Shown in pieces: positions 16,245-23,440 of a stretch of 27,026 nt of DNA (position 1 is the stretch's first letter; each line of letters opens with the position of its first letter). The translations under genes and the position numbers were made by a program. The stretch covers positions 1-27,026 of the forward strand of contig CALGRC010000097.1 of the NCBI GenBank assembly GCA_937959315.1, read 5' to 3'. Under the pieces are notes generated by a model that saw only the letters and a list, made by a program, of their open reading frames with translations, searched no databases and was not told the DNA's origin. Origin of the DNA: an uncultured Clostridia bacterium. GTDB taxonomy: Bacteria; Bacillota; Clostridia; UMGS1810.

Positions 16245-16634
16245 TTATACATAAACCACATGGTGCCCGGCGGCTTTGTACAGCCGGTTTTTCACCGCCA
16301 ATCCTATTCCGGGCTCCTGGGCAAATGCCGCATAAATGGTTGCCACGCTATGCTCGTCAAACACCCGCAGGTTGTAAAACAGCCCCTCTGCATACGCCGT
16401 CATGTCCGCGCCAGCGTCAATCACCAGCTTTGCACCGTCAAACGGCGCGGTATGATAGGAAAGTATGCCGTCCTGTCCGGTAACGCGGGCCGCTATGTAT
16501 GCATGCACTGCTTCCGGCTCCCCTTCCACTACAATGACTGCCGCTTTCGGGGAATAATGTGTGTATTTCATACCCGGGCATTTCGGGCGTTCTACCTCCT
16601 GCAAAATCCCGCTGCTGATACGCAGATCCGGCAC
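16245..16634 (-). CDS. C-terminal Sua5 domain, separated from its gene by a frameshift
   Basis: This 129-codon frame encodes the linker and C-terminal domain of a Sua5-type protein: CPGMKYTHYSPKA is the conserved linker, followed by an alpha/beta domain ending in KNRLYKAAGHHV. It overlaps the end of the upstream tsaC-type frame and continues it in the -1 frame. Adding one A to the A4 run at 16661-16664 joins the two into a single protein of about 330 aa, reading RPGKITPEQLRGLVPDLRIS across the junction. I see no ribosome binding site for independent translation from the GTG at 16634. It is best read as the rear part of a frameshifted gene. Confidence 0.85.
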   Translation of the reverse strand: MPDLRISSGILQEVERPKCPGMKYTHYSPKAAVIVVEGEPEAVHAYIAARVTGQDGILSYHTAPFDGAKLVIDAGADMTAYAEGLFYNLRVFDEHSVATIYAAFAQEPGIGLAVKNRLYKAAGHHVVYV

Positions 16635-17236
16635 AAGTCCCCGCAGCTGTTCAGGCGTAATTTTCCCGGCCGCAACAGTTCCGGCACATCGCCGCTCACA
16701 TCCACCACCGTAGACTCCAAGCCGATTTCACATCCGCCGCCATCTATGATATAATCCACCTTGCCATCTAAATCCGCCGCTACATGCCGCAGTACGGTAG
16801 GGCTCGGGCTGCCCGACCGGTTGGCAGACGGTGCAGCGATAAAGCGGCCGCTTTTTACAATCAGTTCCCGCGCCAGCTCATTCGACGGCATCCGCACAGC
16901 GACCGTATCCAGCCCCGCAGTTACCATACGGCCGGCAAGCGGCGTTTTTTGAAAAACCAGCGTCAGCGGCCCCGGCCAAAAGGCTTCCATCAGCCGTTTC
17001 GCCGTTTGGCTCACCGACCGGGCAAGCTTGTACACATCCGCCGCGTCTGCAATATGGACAATGAGCGGGTTGTCTGCCGGACGGCCTTTTGCAGCAAAGA
17101 TTTTTGCAACCGCCGCTTCATTGCAAGCATCCGCGCCAAGGCCATATACCGTCTCAGTCGGGAATACCACCGTCCCGCCATTTTGGATACATGCCGCCGC
17201 CTCGCCTATCTGCGCGCGGCCAATTACCTTAGTCAT
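16592..17236 (-). CDS. tsaC: Threonylcarbamoyl-AMP synthase, N-terminal TsaC/YrdC domain (gene frameshifted)
   Basis: The YrdC domain makes threonylcarbamoyl-AMP from threonine, bicarbonate and ATP, the first step of t6A formation; TsaD in this cluster does the last. Seen: VVFPTETVYGLGADA (23-37), KGRPADNPLIVHI (50-62), AAPSANRSG (133-141) and LESTVVDVSG. Up to about residue 192 the match to the family is good; the last 22 residues (from KLRLNSC) are out-of-frame read-through after a 1-nt loss in the A-run at 16661-16664. The catalytic domain is whole, comparable in extent to the single-domain TsaC of E. coli, so activity could survive even if the shift is real. The ATG overlaps the prfA stop by 8 bp. 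Confidence 0.9.
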   Translation of the reverse strand: MTKVIGRAQIGEAAACIQNGGTVVFPTETVYGLGADACNEAAVAKIFAAKGRPADNPLIVHIADAADVYKLARSVSQTAKRLMEAFWPGPLTLVFQKTPLAGRMVTAGLDTVAVRMPSNELARELIVKSGRFIAAPSANRSGSPSPTVLRHVAADLDGKVDYIIDGGGCEIGLESTVVDVSGDVPELLRPGKLRLNSCGDLCRICVSAAGFCRR

Positions 17237-18299
17237 TGGCGCCCGCCTTCAATTTCTCGCTCTGGTCGGTGGTAATCAGCGCGTCAATGATTTCATCCAA
17301 ATCGCCGTTTAAAATGGCATCCAGCCGGTGGAGCGTCAACCCAATGCGATGGTCGGTCACCCGCCCCTGCGGAAAATTGTAAGTGCGAATCCGCTCGCTT
17401 CGGTCGCCGGTACCCACCTGGCTTTTGCGCTCGGCGGAAATGGCGTCGTTTTGCTCCTGCAAATACAGATCATAAATACGGGACCGCAGGATTTTCATGG
17501 CCTTATCTTTATTTTTATGCTGGGATTTTTCATCCTGGCAGGACACCACTAGCCCGGTCGGCAAATGGGTAATCCGGACCGCCGAATCGGTGGTATTGAC
17601 GCATTGCCCGCCCGGCCCCCCTGCGCGGAACACATCAATGCGCAGATCGTTGGGATTGATGTCCACTTCAACCTCCTCAACCTCCGGCAGAACCGCCACC
17701 GTAACGGTAGAGGTATGAATGCGCCCGCCCGATTCAGTAGACGGTATCCGCTGGACACGGTGGACGCCGCTTTCAAATTTTAACCGGCTGTATGCGCCTG
17801 CGCCGTCTATGGAAAAGGAAATTTCCTTGTATCCGCCAAGTTCGGTTTCGTTGGCATTTAAAATTTCTACTTTCCACCGCTGGGCTTCCGCATACATGGA
17901 ATACATGCGGAACAGGTCACCCGCAAACAGCGCCGCCTCGTCGCCGCCTGCGCCGCCGCGGATCTCCACAATGACGCTCTTTTCATCGTTGGGGTCCTTA
18001 GGCAGCAGCAGTATTTTCAGTTCTTCCTCTATTTTCCCTATGCGTTCCCGGCCCTCGGATAAGTCGGCCTCGGCCAGTTCCCGCAGCTCCTTGTCGCTTT
18101 CTGACAAAAGCTCCCTGGCCCCTTCCATATCCGACTGCACTTTTTTATACTCCTGATATTTTTTCACAATCGGCGCAATATCGGCGTGCTCCTTGCACAG
18201 GGTGCGCCACAGCGCCTGATCGGCAATCACCTCCGGATCGCTGATTTTTTTTTCAAGGTCGGAAAACCGCTCCTCGATAAAAGAAAGCTTGTCAAACAT
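17229..18299 (-). CDS. prfA: Peptide chain release factor 1
   Basis: RF1 ends translation at UAA and UAG (356 aa). The recognition tripeptide P-S-T (186-188, in RVQRIPSTESGGRIHTS) is of the RF1 PxT class rather than the RF2 SPF type. The catalytic GGQ is at 230-232 (FRAGGPGGQCVNTTDSAV), and the C-terminal RTYNFPQGRVTDHRIGLTLH is typical. The ATG at 18299 follows GAGGTG. It heads the run prfA-tsaC-ywlE-rimI-tsaD. The RF methylase gene prmC, often directly behind prfA, is not present here. Confidence 0.97.
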   Translation of the reverse strand: MFDKLSFIEERFSDLEKKISDPEVIADQALWRTLCKEHADIAPIVKKYQEYKKVQSDMEGARELLSESDKELRELAEADLSEGRERIGKIEEELKILLLPKDPNDEKSVIVEIRGGAGGDEAALFAGDLFRMYSMYAEAQRWKVEILNANETELGGYKEISFSIDGAGAYSRLKFESGVHRVQRIPSTESGGRIHTSTVTVAVLPEVEEVEVDINPNDLRIDVFRAGGPGGQCVNTTDSAVRITHLPTGLVVSCQDEKSQHKNKDKAMKILRSRIYDLYLQEQNDAISAERKSQVGTGDRSERIRTYNFPQGRVTDHRIGLTLHRLDAILNGDLDEIIDALITTDQSEKLKAGAND

Positions 18300-18336
18300 G
18301 CAGTCACCTCAAAAGAATTCTGGTTAATCAGGTTAT

Positions 18337-18345
18337 ATTATATCA
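18337..18345 (-). promoter_or_regulatory. Extended -10 promoter upstream of prfA
   Basis: The minus strand reads TGATATAAT, a perfect -10 hexamer with the TG of an extended -10, about 40 bp before the prfA ATG. The -35 region has no good match to TTGACA, as is usual for extended -10 promoters. Confidence 0.6.
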
Positions 18346-18416
18346 CAACCCCATCAAGAAAGAAAGGATTTTTATCTTTTTTCATACAGATGTAACATTT
18401 GCCGTTCTATCAAAAT

Positions 18417-18444
18417 GGGCACATCCCGGAACAGGGATGTGCCC
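18417..18444 (-). terminator. Terminator hairpin after the second Ca2+-type ATPase gene
   Basis: A perfect 11-bp inverted repeat (GGGCACATCCC and GGGATGTGCCC, 6-nt loop) begins 8 bp beyond the stop of the ATPase. On the minus strand it is followed by ATTTTG, a short U-run, so termination may be modest. Confidence 0.75.
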
Positions 18445-18452
18445 AAACCGCT

Positions 18453-20513
18453 CTATTTCGTATATTTAATCAAATATTTCCGCTCACTGCCCCGCCGCAA
18501 AACCAGTACGCTGAACAGAAGCTCCACCAGCCCCAGGCCGGTAACCAAAACCCAATCATACAATACCAATGGAACTGTTTTAAAAATATTGCCCAAAAAC
18601 GGCAGATACACCACTGCCAGCGTCAGCAAAAACGAGCCAATCACAGCGCCCACCAACGGCAAATTATTCAGCAGATTGATTTTATAAATGGGCTTATATT
18701 CACTTTTGCACTCAAACGCATAGATAAGCTCTGCAAAAATCAACGTGGCAAATGCAACGGTGCGCGCTCGCTCTAAATCGCCAAACAAAAACATGGAAAG
18801 CGCAAACGCCACCAAGCTGCTCGCCCCAATCAGAAGCCCCGACAGCACAATATTGCTGCCCAGGCCGCGGGAAAAAATACTCTCATTGCCGCGCCGCGGC
18901 TGCCGCTGCATAATATCCTTGTCCGGCGGGTCGATACCAAGCGCCAGCGCAGGCAGGCCGTCAGTCACCAAATTGAGCCACAGCACCTGGATGGGAATCA
19001 GCGGCAGCGGCATCCCCCAAAACGCCGCGGCGCCCATCATCAAAATTTCACCAAGGTTGCAGGCGAGCAGATAGCGGATAAATTTGCGGATGTTGTCAAA
19101 AATCATCCGGCCTTCTTCGACCGCCGCTACAATGGTGGCAAAGTTGTCGTCCAGCAGCACCATATCCGACGCTTCCTTCGCCACATCGGTACCGCCCTCC
19201 CCCATGGAAATCCCAATATCCGCCTCTTTTAAAGACGGCGCATCGTTTACCCCGTCACCGGTCATGGCGACCACATTCCTGCGCCGCTGATAGGCGCGCA
19301 CAATGCGCAGCTTATCCAACGGCGACACCCGCGCAAATACATTGGTCCGCCCAGCCACATCGCACAGCTCATCATCGTCCATGGCGGCAAGCTGCCCGCC
19401 GGTTACCGGCGTATTGTCCCCCTTGAATCCCAGCTCATCAGCAATGGCGCGCGCCGTGTTTTTATGGTCGCCGGTAATCATCACCGGCTTAATGCCCGCC
19501 GTATAGCAATCCCGGATGGCGGCAAACACCTCTTTGCGCGGCGGATCCATCATACCCTCCAATCCCAAAAATACCAGGTTGCTTTCCAGTTCTGCATCGG
19601 CCATAGCTTTATGGCTGCCGTCCAGCCGCTTATAGGCAAAGCCCAAAACCCGCAGCGCCGCAGAGGTCATAGCGTCATTGACGCTTCTCACCGCATATTT
19701 ATCCGAAAACGGCACAATGTTACCATCCCCCTGCCGGCGGCTGCACAGCGACAAAATCCGGTCGGCAGCCCCTTTTACAAACACGTATTCCGCGCCGTCC
19801 CGTCCGCGGCATACCACGCTCATCAGCTTGCGGTCGGAATCAAACGGGATTTCATAGATGCGCTGGTACTCATTCAAATAAAATTCATTGATACGCGCTT
19901 TTTTTGCCGCCACATAAATGGCAATTTCCGTCGGATCTCCGATGAGCTCATCTTTTCTGCAAATGGTATTGTTGCATAAGTACCCGCAGGTCAAAAGCAA
20001 ATTGACCGCCTCATTGCGCGACGGGTCTATTTTTTCCTTCTGATATGTAAATTCGCCGTCCAAACCATAGCCGGCGCCGCTCACATCAATCAGCCGCCCA
20101 TCCGCATAAAGCTGCTTCACCGTCATTTTGTTTTCAGTCAGCGTCCCAGTTTTATCGGTACAAATGACATTGGTACTGCCCAGCGTCTCCACTGCCGGCA
20201 GTTTGCGCACCAGCGCGCGCCGCTTAAGCATCCGGTCTACGCCAATGGCCAGCGCCACCGTCACAACCGCCGGCAGACCTTCCGGAATAGCCGCCACCGC
20301 CAAGCTGACCGCCGAGAAAAACATATCGTACACCGACTGCCCGTGAAACAGCCCTGCAATAAATATCAGTACGCACACCGCAAAGCAGATGATGACCAGT
20401 TCCTTGCCAATTTTATTTAAATTCCGCTTAAGCGGCGTCACCGCTGCCGTCGTATGGGACAGCATATGCGCGATCTGCCCCATTTTGGTGGACATCCCCG
20501 TGGCCTCTACCAC
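18453..20513 (-). CDS. P2A Ca2+-type ATPase, main part after an in-frame UGA
   Basis: This is the downstream 686 codons of a gene that starts at 21053 and would encode 866 aa. It holds most of the pump: PEGLP of M4 (whole-gene residues 257-261), phosphorylated Asp300 in DKTGT, DPTE, TGDHKNT, GDGVNDAPSL, the M5 NLGE and M6 NLVTDGLPALALG ion-site segments, and an acidic M8 (FAELIYAFE), which differs from the Gln of the paralogue at 3502-6156. Codon 178 is TGA where relatives have Gly (TAGRG-RAVV). Both sides are in the same frame, so one G-to-T change accounts for it. No ribosome binding site precedes the first GTG at 20513, so this piece is probably not translated alone. Confidence 0.85.
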   Translation of the reverse strand: MVEATGMSTKMGQIAHMLSHTTAAVTPLKRNLNKIGKELVIICFAVCVLIFIAGLFHGQSVYDMFFSAVSLAVAAIPEGLPAVVTVALAIGVDRMLKRRALVRKLPAVETLGSTNVICTDKTGTLTENKMTVKQLYADGRLIDVSGAGYGLDGEFTYQKEKIDPSRNEAVNLLLTCGYLCNNTICRKDELIGDPTEIAIYVAAKKARINEFYLNEYQRIYEIPFDSDRKLMSVVCRGRDGAEYVFVKGAADRILSLCSRRQGDGNIVPFSDKYAVRSVNDAMTSAALRVLGFAYKRLDGSHKAMADAELESNLVFLGLEGMMDPPRKEVFAAIRDCYTAGIKPVMITGDHKNTARAIADELGFKGDNTPVTGGQLAAMDDDELCDVAGRTNVFARVSPLDKLRIVRAYQRRRNVVAMTGDGVNDAPSLKEADIGISMGEGGTDVAKEASDMVLLDDNFATIVAAVEEGRMIFDNIRKFIRYLLACNLGEILMMGAAAFWGMPLPLIPIQVLWLNLVTDGLPALALGIDPPDKDIMQRQPRRGNESIFSRGLGSNIVLSGLLIGASSLVAFALSMFLFGDLERARTVAFATLIFAELIYAFECKSEYKPIYKINLLNNLPLVGAVIGSFLLTLAVVYLPFLGNIFKTVPLVLYDWVLVTGLGLVELLFSVLVLRRGSERKYLIKYTK

Positions 20514-20519
20514 CGCGCG

Positions 20520-21053
20520 TCAGCGTCCCGCCGTCACTGTCGTCCCCATATAAAACGAATTGTCGGTATGCAGTCCTTTTTCCACTGCAACCGATTCCCC
20601 GGTCAAAATGGATTCGTTGACCTGCAAATTGACACATTCTGTCAGCTTGCAGTCGGCGCAGATACGGTCGCCCGCCTCCAGGATGACCAAATCCCCCGCC
20701 ACCACCTCGCGGGAGGGAATTTTTTGCTCTATGCCGTCTCGCACCACCATCGCCTGCGGCGCCGACAGCTCAGAGAGCGCCTCCAGTGATTTTTCGGTTT
20801 TATACTCCTGCACGAACCCCAAAATCCCGTTTAAAAACAGGATGACAAAAATGGTCACCGCATCCGAAACTTCCCCTAGGAAAAGGGAAATGACCGTTGC
20901 AATGATGAGTACAATGGTGAGCACATCCTGAAATTGCTCCAAAAAAATGCTCAGCTTTGACGTCTTTTTCCCCTGCGCCAACTCGTTATACCCGTTTTTT
21001 TCCAGGCGCTCCCGCGCCTGCTCCCGCGTTAACCCGTTCCCACCGCTTGTCAT
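20520..21053 (-). CDS. P2A Ca2+-type ATPase, N-terminal part ending at an in-frame UGA
   Basis: These 177 residues form the N-terminal cation ATPase domain (LTREQARERLEKNGYNEL), M1-M2 (about 45-85) and most of the actuator domain with TGES (151-154). Translation starts at the ATG at 21053 behind a strong AGGAGG, 8 nt away; the frame is open upstream but those codons lie in the leader. The frame ends at TGA 20522-20520, after MGTTVTAGR. Alone, this fragment lacks the phosphorylation and nucleotide domains and could not pump. It is either a strain-level nonsense mutation or a base error; see the rear part at 18453-20513. Confidence 0.85.
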   Translation of the reverse strand: MTSGGNGLTREQARERLEKNGYNELAQGKKTSKLSIFLEQFQDVLTIVLIIATVISLFLGEVSDAVTIFVILFLNGILGFVQEYKTEKSLEALSELSAPQAMVVRDGIEQKIPSREVVAGDLVILEAGDRICADCKLTECVNLQVNESILTGESVAVEKGLHTDNSFYMGTTVTAGR

Positions 21054-21108
21054 ATGCGTATCCTCCTGTACAAAATTTGTCTGACGCCTTGTTTTGCGCT
21101 TTGGGACA

Positions 21109-21137
21109 AGTATATGCTGCCGGCCTGCAAAAAAGAA
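21109..21137 (-). promoter_or_regulatory. Possible promoter of the second Ca2+-type ATPase gene
   Basis: On the minus strand TATACT (21114-21109) has a weak TTCTTT -35 match (21137-21132) at 17 bp. The leader would be about 48 nt. It lies back to back with the azlC promoter in the 153-bp divergent gap. Confidence 0.35.
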
Positions 21138-21144
21138 CCACAAG

Positions 21145-21173
21145 TTGACGCCGGCGTTTTTTTGTGCTATGAT
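21145..21173 (+). promoter_or_regulatory. Sigma-A promoter of azlCD
   Basis: TTGACG (21145-21150) and TATGAT (21168-21173) are 17 bp apart. A perfect 10-bp palindrome ACGCCGGCGT (21148-21157) covers the end of the -35 box and the start of the spacer, a place where a repressor could block the polymerase. Confidence 0.75.
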
Positions 21174-21206
21174 GGGAGCGAAATCCAAACGAAAGAGGAA
21201 CTCTGC

Positions 21207-21905
21207 ATGCGCGACTTTTCCAAGGGCTTCCGGCTGGGTATCCCCGTTATGCTTGGCTACCTGCCCGTTTCCTTTACATATGGCACCACCGTAGTCAAAA
21301 ACGGCCTGCCGCCGCTGATTGCCATATTGATTTCGGCTACCAATTTAACCAGCTCCGGCCAGTTTGCGGGAACCAACCTGATTTTACAGGGGGCCTCCTA
21401 TTTTGAAATTGCCGTCACTGTACTTATTATCAACATCCGGTATTTGCTGATGGCATTGTCGCTGACCCAGAAAACCTGCCCTATGACGCTGCCGCAGCGC
21501 GCGGCTGTGGCGTTTGGCGTAACCGACGAGGTGTTTGCGCTGGCGTCCACCACCAAACAGCCGCTCACCTTCCCGTTTTTAATGGGACTCATTGCCGGGC
21601 CGTTTTTTGGCTGGACGGCCGGTACCGTACTGGGCGCCTATACCATTGGGCTTTTGCCCGCCACACTGCAAAGCGCCATGGGCATTGCGCTGTATGCCAT
21701 GTTTATCGCCATCGTTGTGCCGCCGCTGCGCAAATCCCGGCCCATTTTGTGTGTGGCGGCCATTGCGGTAGGTTTAAGCTGTATGCTGGCCTGCCTGCCA
21801 GTATTACGCGGCCTGTCGTCCGGCTGGACCATTTTGCTTGCGTCCATCCCGGCAGCGGCAATTGGGGCAAAGCTTTTCCCGGTAGGAGGCGATGGCATTG
21901 ACTAG
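21207..21905 (+). CDS. azlC: AzlC family branched-chain amino acid exporter, large subunit
   Basis: This is an integral membrane protein of 232 aa, the large partner of the two-component AzlCD permease family, known from resistance to 4-azaleucine and export of branched-chain amino acids. It shows the family start FSKGFRLGIPVMLGYLPVSFTYGTTVV, then NIRYLLMALSLT and FGVTDEVFALAS, with about six to seven hydrophobic segments. The ATG at 21207 follows AGAGGAA and the promoter at 21145-21173. The azlD frame overlaps its 3' end, as is usual. No Lrp-type regulator lies beside it. The substrate is inferred from the family only. Confidence 0.93.
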   Translation: MRDFSKGFRLGIPVMLGYLPVSFTYGTTVVKNGLPPLIAILISATNLTSSGQFAGTNLILQGASYFEIAVTVLIINIRYLLMALSLTQKTCPMTLPQRAAVAFGVTDEVFALASTTKQPLTFPFLMGLIAGPFFGWTAGTVLGAYTIGLLPATLQSAMGIALYAMFIAIVVPPLRKSRPILCVAAIAVGLSCMLACLPVLRGLSSGWTILLASIPAAAIGAKLFPVGGDGID

Positions 21906-22212
21906 GCTCCTGCTTTCGGTTGGGGTTATGATTGTAGTGACCTACCTGCCGCGCGCCGTCCCCTTTTTATTTTCGCGCCCCATCACGTCAAAATTCATCC
22001 TGTCCTTTTTAAGCTATATCCCCTATGCGGTACTGGCGGTTATGACCATCCCGGCTATTTTCAGCTCTACCGGCGAGCCGCTGTCAGCCGTAGTGGGCTG
22101 CGGCGTGGCGGCTGTCTTATCCTGGTTTGGCTGTAAGCTGGCCTTGGTGGCGGTCGCGGCGGTTGCAGCGGCGTTTTTATGCCTGTATTTGCAGCAGGCG
22201 CTTGCCATATGA
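21898..22212 (+). CDS. azlD: AzlD family branched-chain amino acid exporter, small subunit
   Basis: This is a small membrane protein of about 104 aa with three to four hydrophobic helices (VGVMIVVTYLPRAVPFLF, FLSYIPYAVLAVMTIPAIF), the pattern of AzlD, the obligate partner of AzlC. The reading frame overlaps azlC, which suggests translational coupling. The start is uncertain: AGGAGG lies 2 nt before an ATG at 21892 but 8 nt before the TTG at 21898, so I give the TTG. The ATG would add two residues (MA). Confidence 0.88.
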   Translation: MTRLLLSVGVMIVVTYLPRAVPFLFSRPITSKFILSFLSYIPYAVLAVMTIPAIFSSTGEPLSAVVGCGVAAVLSWFGCKLALVAVAAVAAAFLCLYLQQALAI

Positions 22213-22231
22213 TGTATAAGTATGATATGAT
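22202..22231 (+). promoter_or_regulatory. Possible promoter of the SDR gene
   Basis: TTGCCA (22202-22207) and TATGAT (22226-22231) are 18 bp apart, overlapping the end of azlD. There is no terminator between azlD and the SDR gene, so read-through is also possible. Confidence 0.4.
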
Positions 22232-22274
22232 TGACACATAGCTAGATCAGAATTTTTTGGGGGAGGAAAGAAAA

Positions 22275-23114
22275 ATGGAAAGCCAATTAAAAGGGAAAAC
22301 TGCTGTGATTACCGGCGGGGGAGGCATCCTGTGCGGGGCCATTGCAAAGGGGCTGGCAGCAGACGGCGTCCATGTGGCGCTTTTGGATTTGAACAAAGAG
22401 CGCGCCGGTGCCATTGCAGACGAAATCAACCAGGCGGGCGGCTCTGCCGCCGGGTTTGCCTGCAACGTGCTGGATACCGGCAGCGTGAAGCAGGCGCAGG
22501 CAGAGGTGCTGGACCGCTTTGGCGACTATCACATCTTGATTAACGGTGCAGGCGGCAACAATCCAAAAGCCAGCACCACGCACGACCAATTTGCGCTGGA
22601 GGATGTAGAAAAAGAGGATATTTTGTCCTTTTTTGACCTGACCAAGGAAGGCTTTGAATTTGTGTTCAACCTCAATATTATGGGCACACTCATCCCCACG
22701 CAGGTATTTTCCAAACGGTTTACCCAACGCGCAAGCGGCGCCATTTTAAATATTTCCTCCATGAACGCCTACCGACCGCTTACCCGCATCCCGGCATACA
22801 GCGCGGCAAAAGCCGGCGTATCCAATTTCACGCAATGGCTTGCCATGCACTTTGCCCCGGCGGGCATCCGGGTCAACGCCATTGCGCCCGGTTTTTTCCT
22901 GACCGAACAAAACCGGACGCTGCTCACCAATCCGGATGGCAGCTTGACCGAGCGGTCGGAGAAAATTTTGCGCAACACCCCTATGAATAAATTTGGCGTA
23001 CCCGAAGACCTGGTCGGCGCCACCGAATTTTTGATTGACGACGCCAAAGCGGGCTTTATCACGGGCGTGATCCTGCCCATTGACGGCGGGTTCAGCGCCT
23101 ATTCCGGCGTATAG
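22275..23114 (+). CDS. SDR-family oxidoreductase, probable D-fructuronate reductase (mannonate oxidoreductase)
   Basis: This NAD(P)-dependent short-chain dehydrogenase has 279 aa. The cofactor loop is TGGGGILCG (13-21), NGAGG is at 90-94, and the catalytic residues are Ser161/162 and Y175-S-A-A-K179. The stretches HFAPAGIRVNAIAPGFFLTE, NRTLLTNPDGSLTERS and the end PIDGGFSAYSGV are typical of the group annotated in Firmicutes as SDR-type mannonate oxidoreductases (like B. subtilis UxuB/YjmF), which interconvert fructuronate and mannonate in glucuronate breakdown. No other uronate gene is nearby, so the substrate is a similarity-based guess. A strong GGGGGAGGAAAG precedes the ATG, and a terminator follows 7 bp after the stop. 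Confidence 0.88.
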   Translation: MESQLKGKTAVITGGGGILCGAIAKGLAADGVHVALLDLNKERAGAIADEINQAGGSAAGFACNVLDTGSVKQAQAEVLDRFGDYHILINGAGGNNPKASTTHDQFALEDVEKEDILSFFDLTKEGFEFVFNLNIMGTLIPTQVFSKRFTQRASGAILNISSMNAYRPLTRIPAYSAAKAGVSNFTQWLAMHFAPAGIRVNAIAPGFFLTEQNRTLLTNPDGSLTERSEKILRNTPMNKFGVPEDLVGATEFLIDDAKAGFITGVILPIDGGFSAYSGV

Positions 23115-23121
23115 GGAATAT

Positions 23122-23156
23122 AAAAAAGCGGCGATTATTTCAATCGCCGCTTTTTT
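23122..23156. terminator. Bidirectional intrinsic terminator between SDR and 58-aa protein genes
   Basis: GCGGCGATT and AATCGCCGC form a perfect 9-bp stem with a 5-nt loop, flanked by an A6 run (23122-23127) and a T6 run (23151-23156). The outer A/T runs extend the pairing to 15 bp. The last codons of the convergent 58-aa gene lie inside the hairpin. Confidence 0.92.
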
Positions 23157-23311
23157 ATATCATCCAGCGTTAGGATGGTTTTCCTCACATCTTCCATTTC
23201 CGCTTCTTCCATAAATAAATCTTCGCATTCCCGCTGCGCATCAATGAGGATTTGTACCGCTTTTTCATTTGCCCGGAACTGTTTTAAATACAGTTTTTTA
23301 TAATCCGGCAT
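23135..23311 (-). CDS. Small acidic protein of unknown function
   Basis: This is a 58-aa protein starting MPDYKKLYLKQF, rich in charged residues and predicted almost wholly helical (NEKAVQILIDAQRECEDLF, then a short MEDVRKTILTLDD). I recognise the MPDYKK start from small conserved clostridial proteins but know no function. I chose the third of three nearby ATGs (23311) because it alone is about 10 nt from the GAGGGGG ribosome binding site; the others are 1 and 4 nt from it. The stop lies inside the terminator hairpin. It is transcribed divergently from the RHH regulator at 23441 and is a natural candidate target of that regulator. Confidence 0.7.
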   Translation of the reverse strand: MPDYKKLYLKQFRANEKAVQILIDAQRECEDLFMEEAEMEDVRKTILTLDDIKKRRLK

Positions 23312-23340
23312 AATCATCATTCCCCCTCAAAAAACATTTC

Positions 23341-23351
23341 GTCATTATGAC
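23341..23351. promoter_or_regulatory. Operator-like palindrome at the minus-strand start site
   Basis: GTCATTATGAC is a perfect inverted repeat with a single central base, extended to 13 bp by flanking C and G. It covers the predicted start (about 23348) of the 58-aa gene. A near copy lies at 23403-23413. Confidence 0.55.
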
Positions 23352-23354
23352 GTT

Positions 23355-23363
23355 ATTATACCA
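23355..23363 (-). promoter_or_regulatory. Extended -10 promoter of the 58-aa gene
   Basis: The minus strand reads TGGTATAAT, a consensus -10 with an upstream TG. There is no good -35 box. The predicted start falls in the palindrome at 23341-23351. Confidence 0.6.
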
Positions 23364-23393
23364 CCATTTTCGTTTTATGGATGATATTTTCAC

Positions 23394-23399
23394 TATAAT
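23394..23399 (+). promoter_or_regulatory. -10 element of the RHH gene promoter
   Basis: A consensus TATAAT stands about 42 bp before the RHH ATG. The -35 region is poor, which is common for promoters under activator or repressor control. The predicted start is about 23406. Confidence 0.5.
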
Positions 23400-23402
23400 A
23401 AA

Positions 23403-23413
23403 GTCATATTGAC
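23403..23413. promoter_or_regulatory. Operator-like inverted repeat at the plus-strand start site
   Basis: GTCATATTGAC matches the palindrome at 23341-23351 at 9 of 11 positions and keeps the GTCA and TGAC arms. It covers the predicted start of the RHH gene. The two sites are 62 bp apart, close to six helical turns, so both would face the same side of the DNA. Confidence 0.5.
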
Positions 23414-23440
23414 ACACATTTGGTGGAAAAGTGAGGAATT

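Noticed and set aside
18186..18776. Plus-strand open frames between prfA and the ATPase
   Set aside because: They cross a promoter, a terminator and the 3' end of a real minus-strand gene, and show no protein family features.
20520..20522. UGA reassigned to glycine or tryptophan, or selenocysteine
   Set aside because: UGA ends several intact genes here, the expected residue is Gly, and no SECIS-like hairpin is obvious just downstream.
23409..23414. TTGACA as a -35 box for the RHH gene
   Set aside because: No -10-like hexamer lies 16-18 bp downstream, where the ribosome binding site is; the string is part of the operator-like repeat downstream of the TATAAT.
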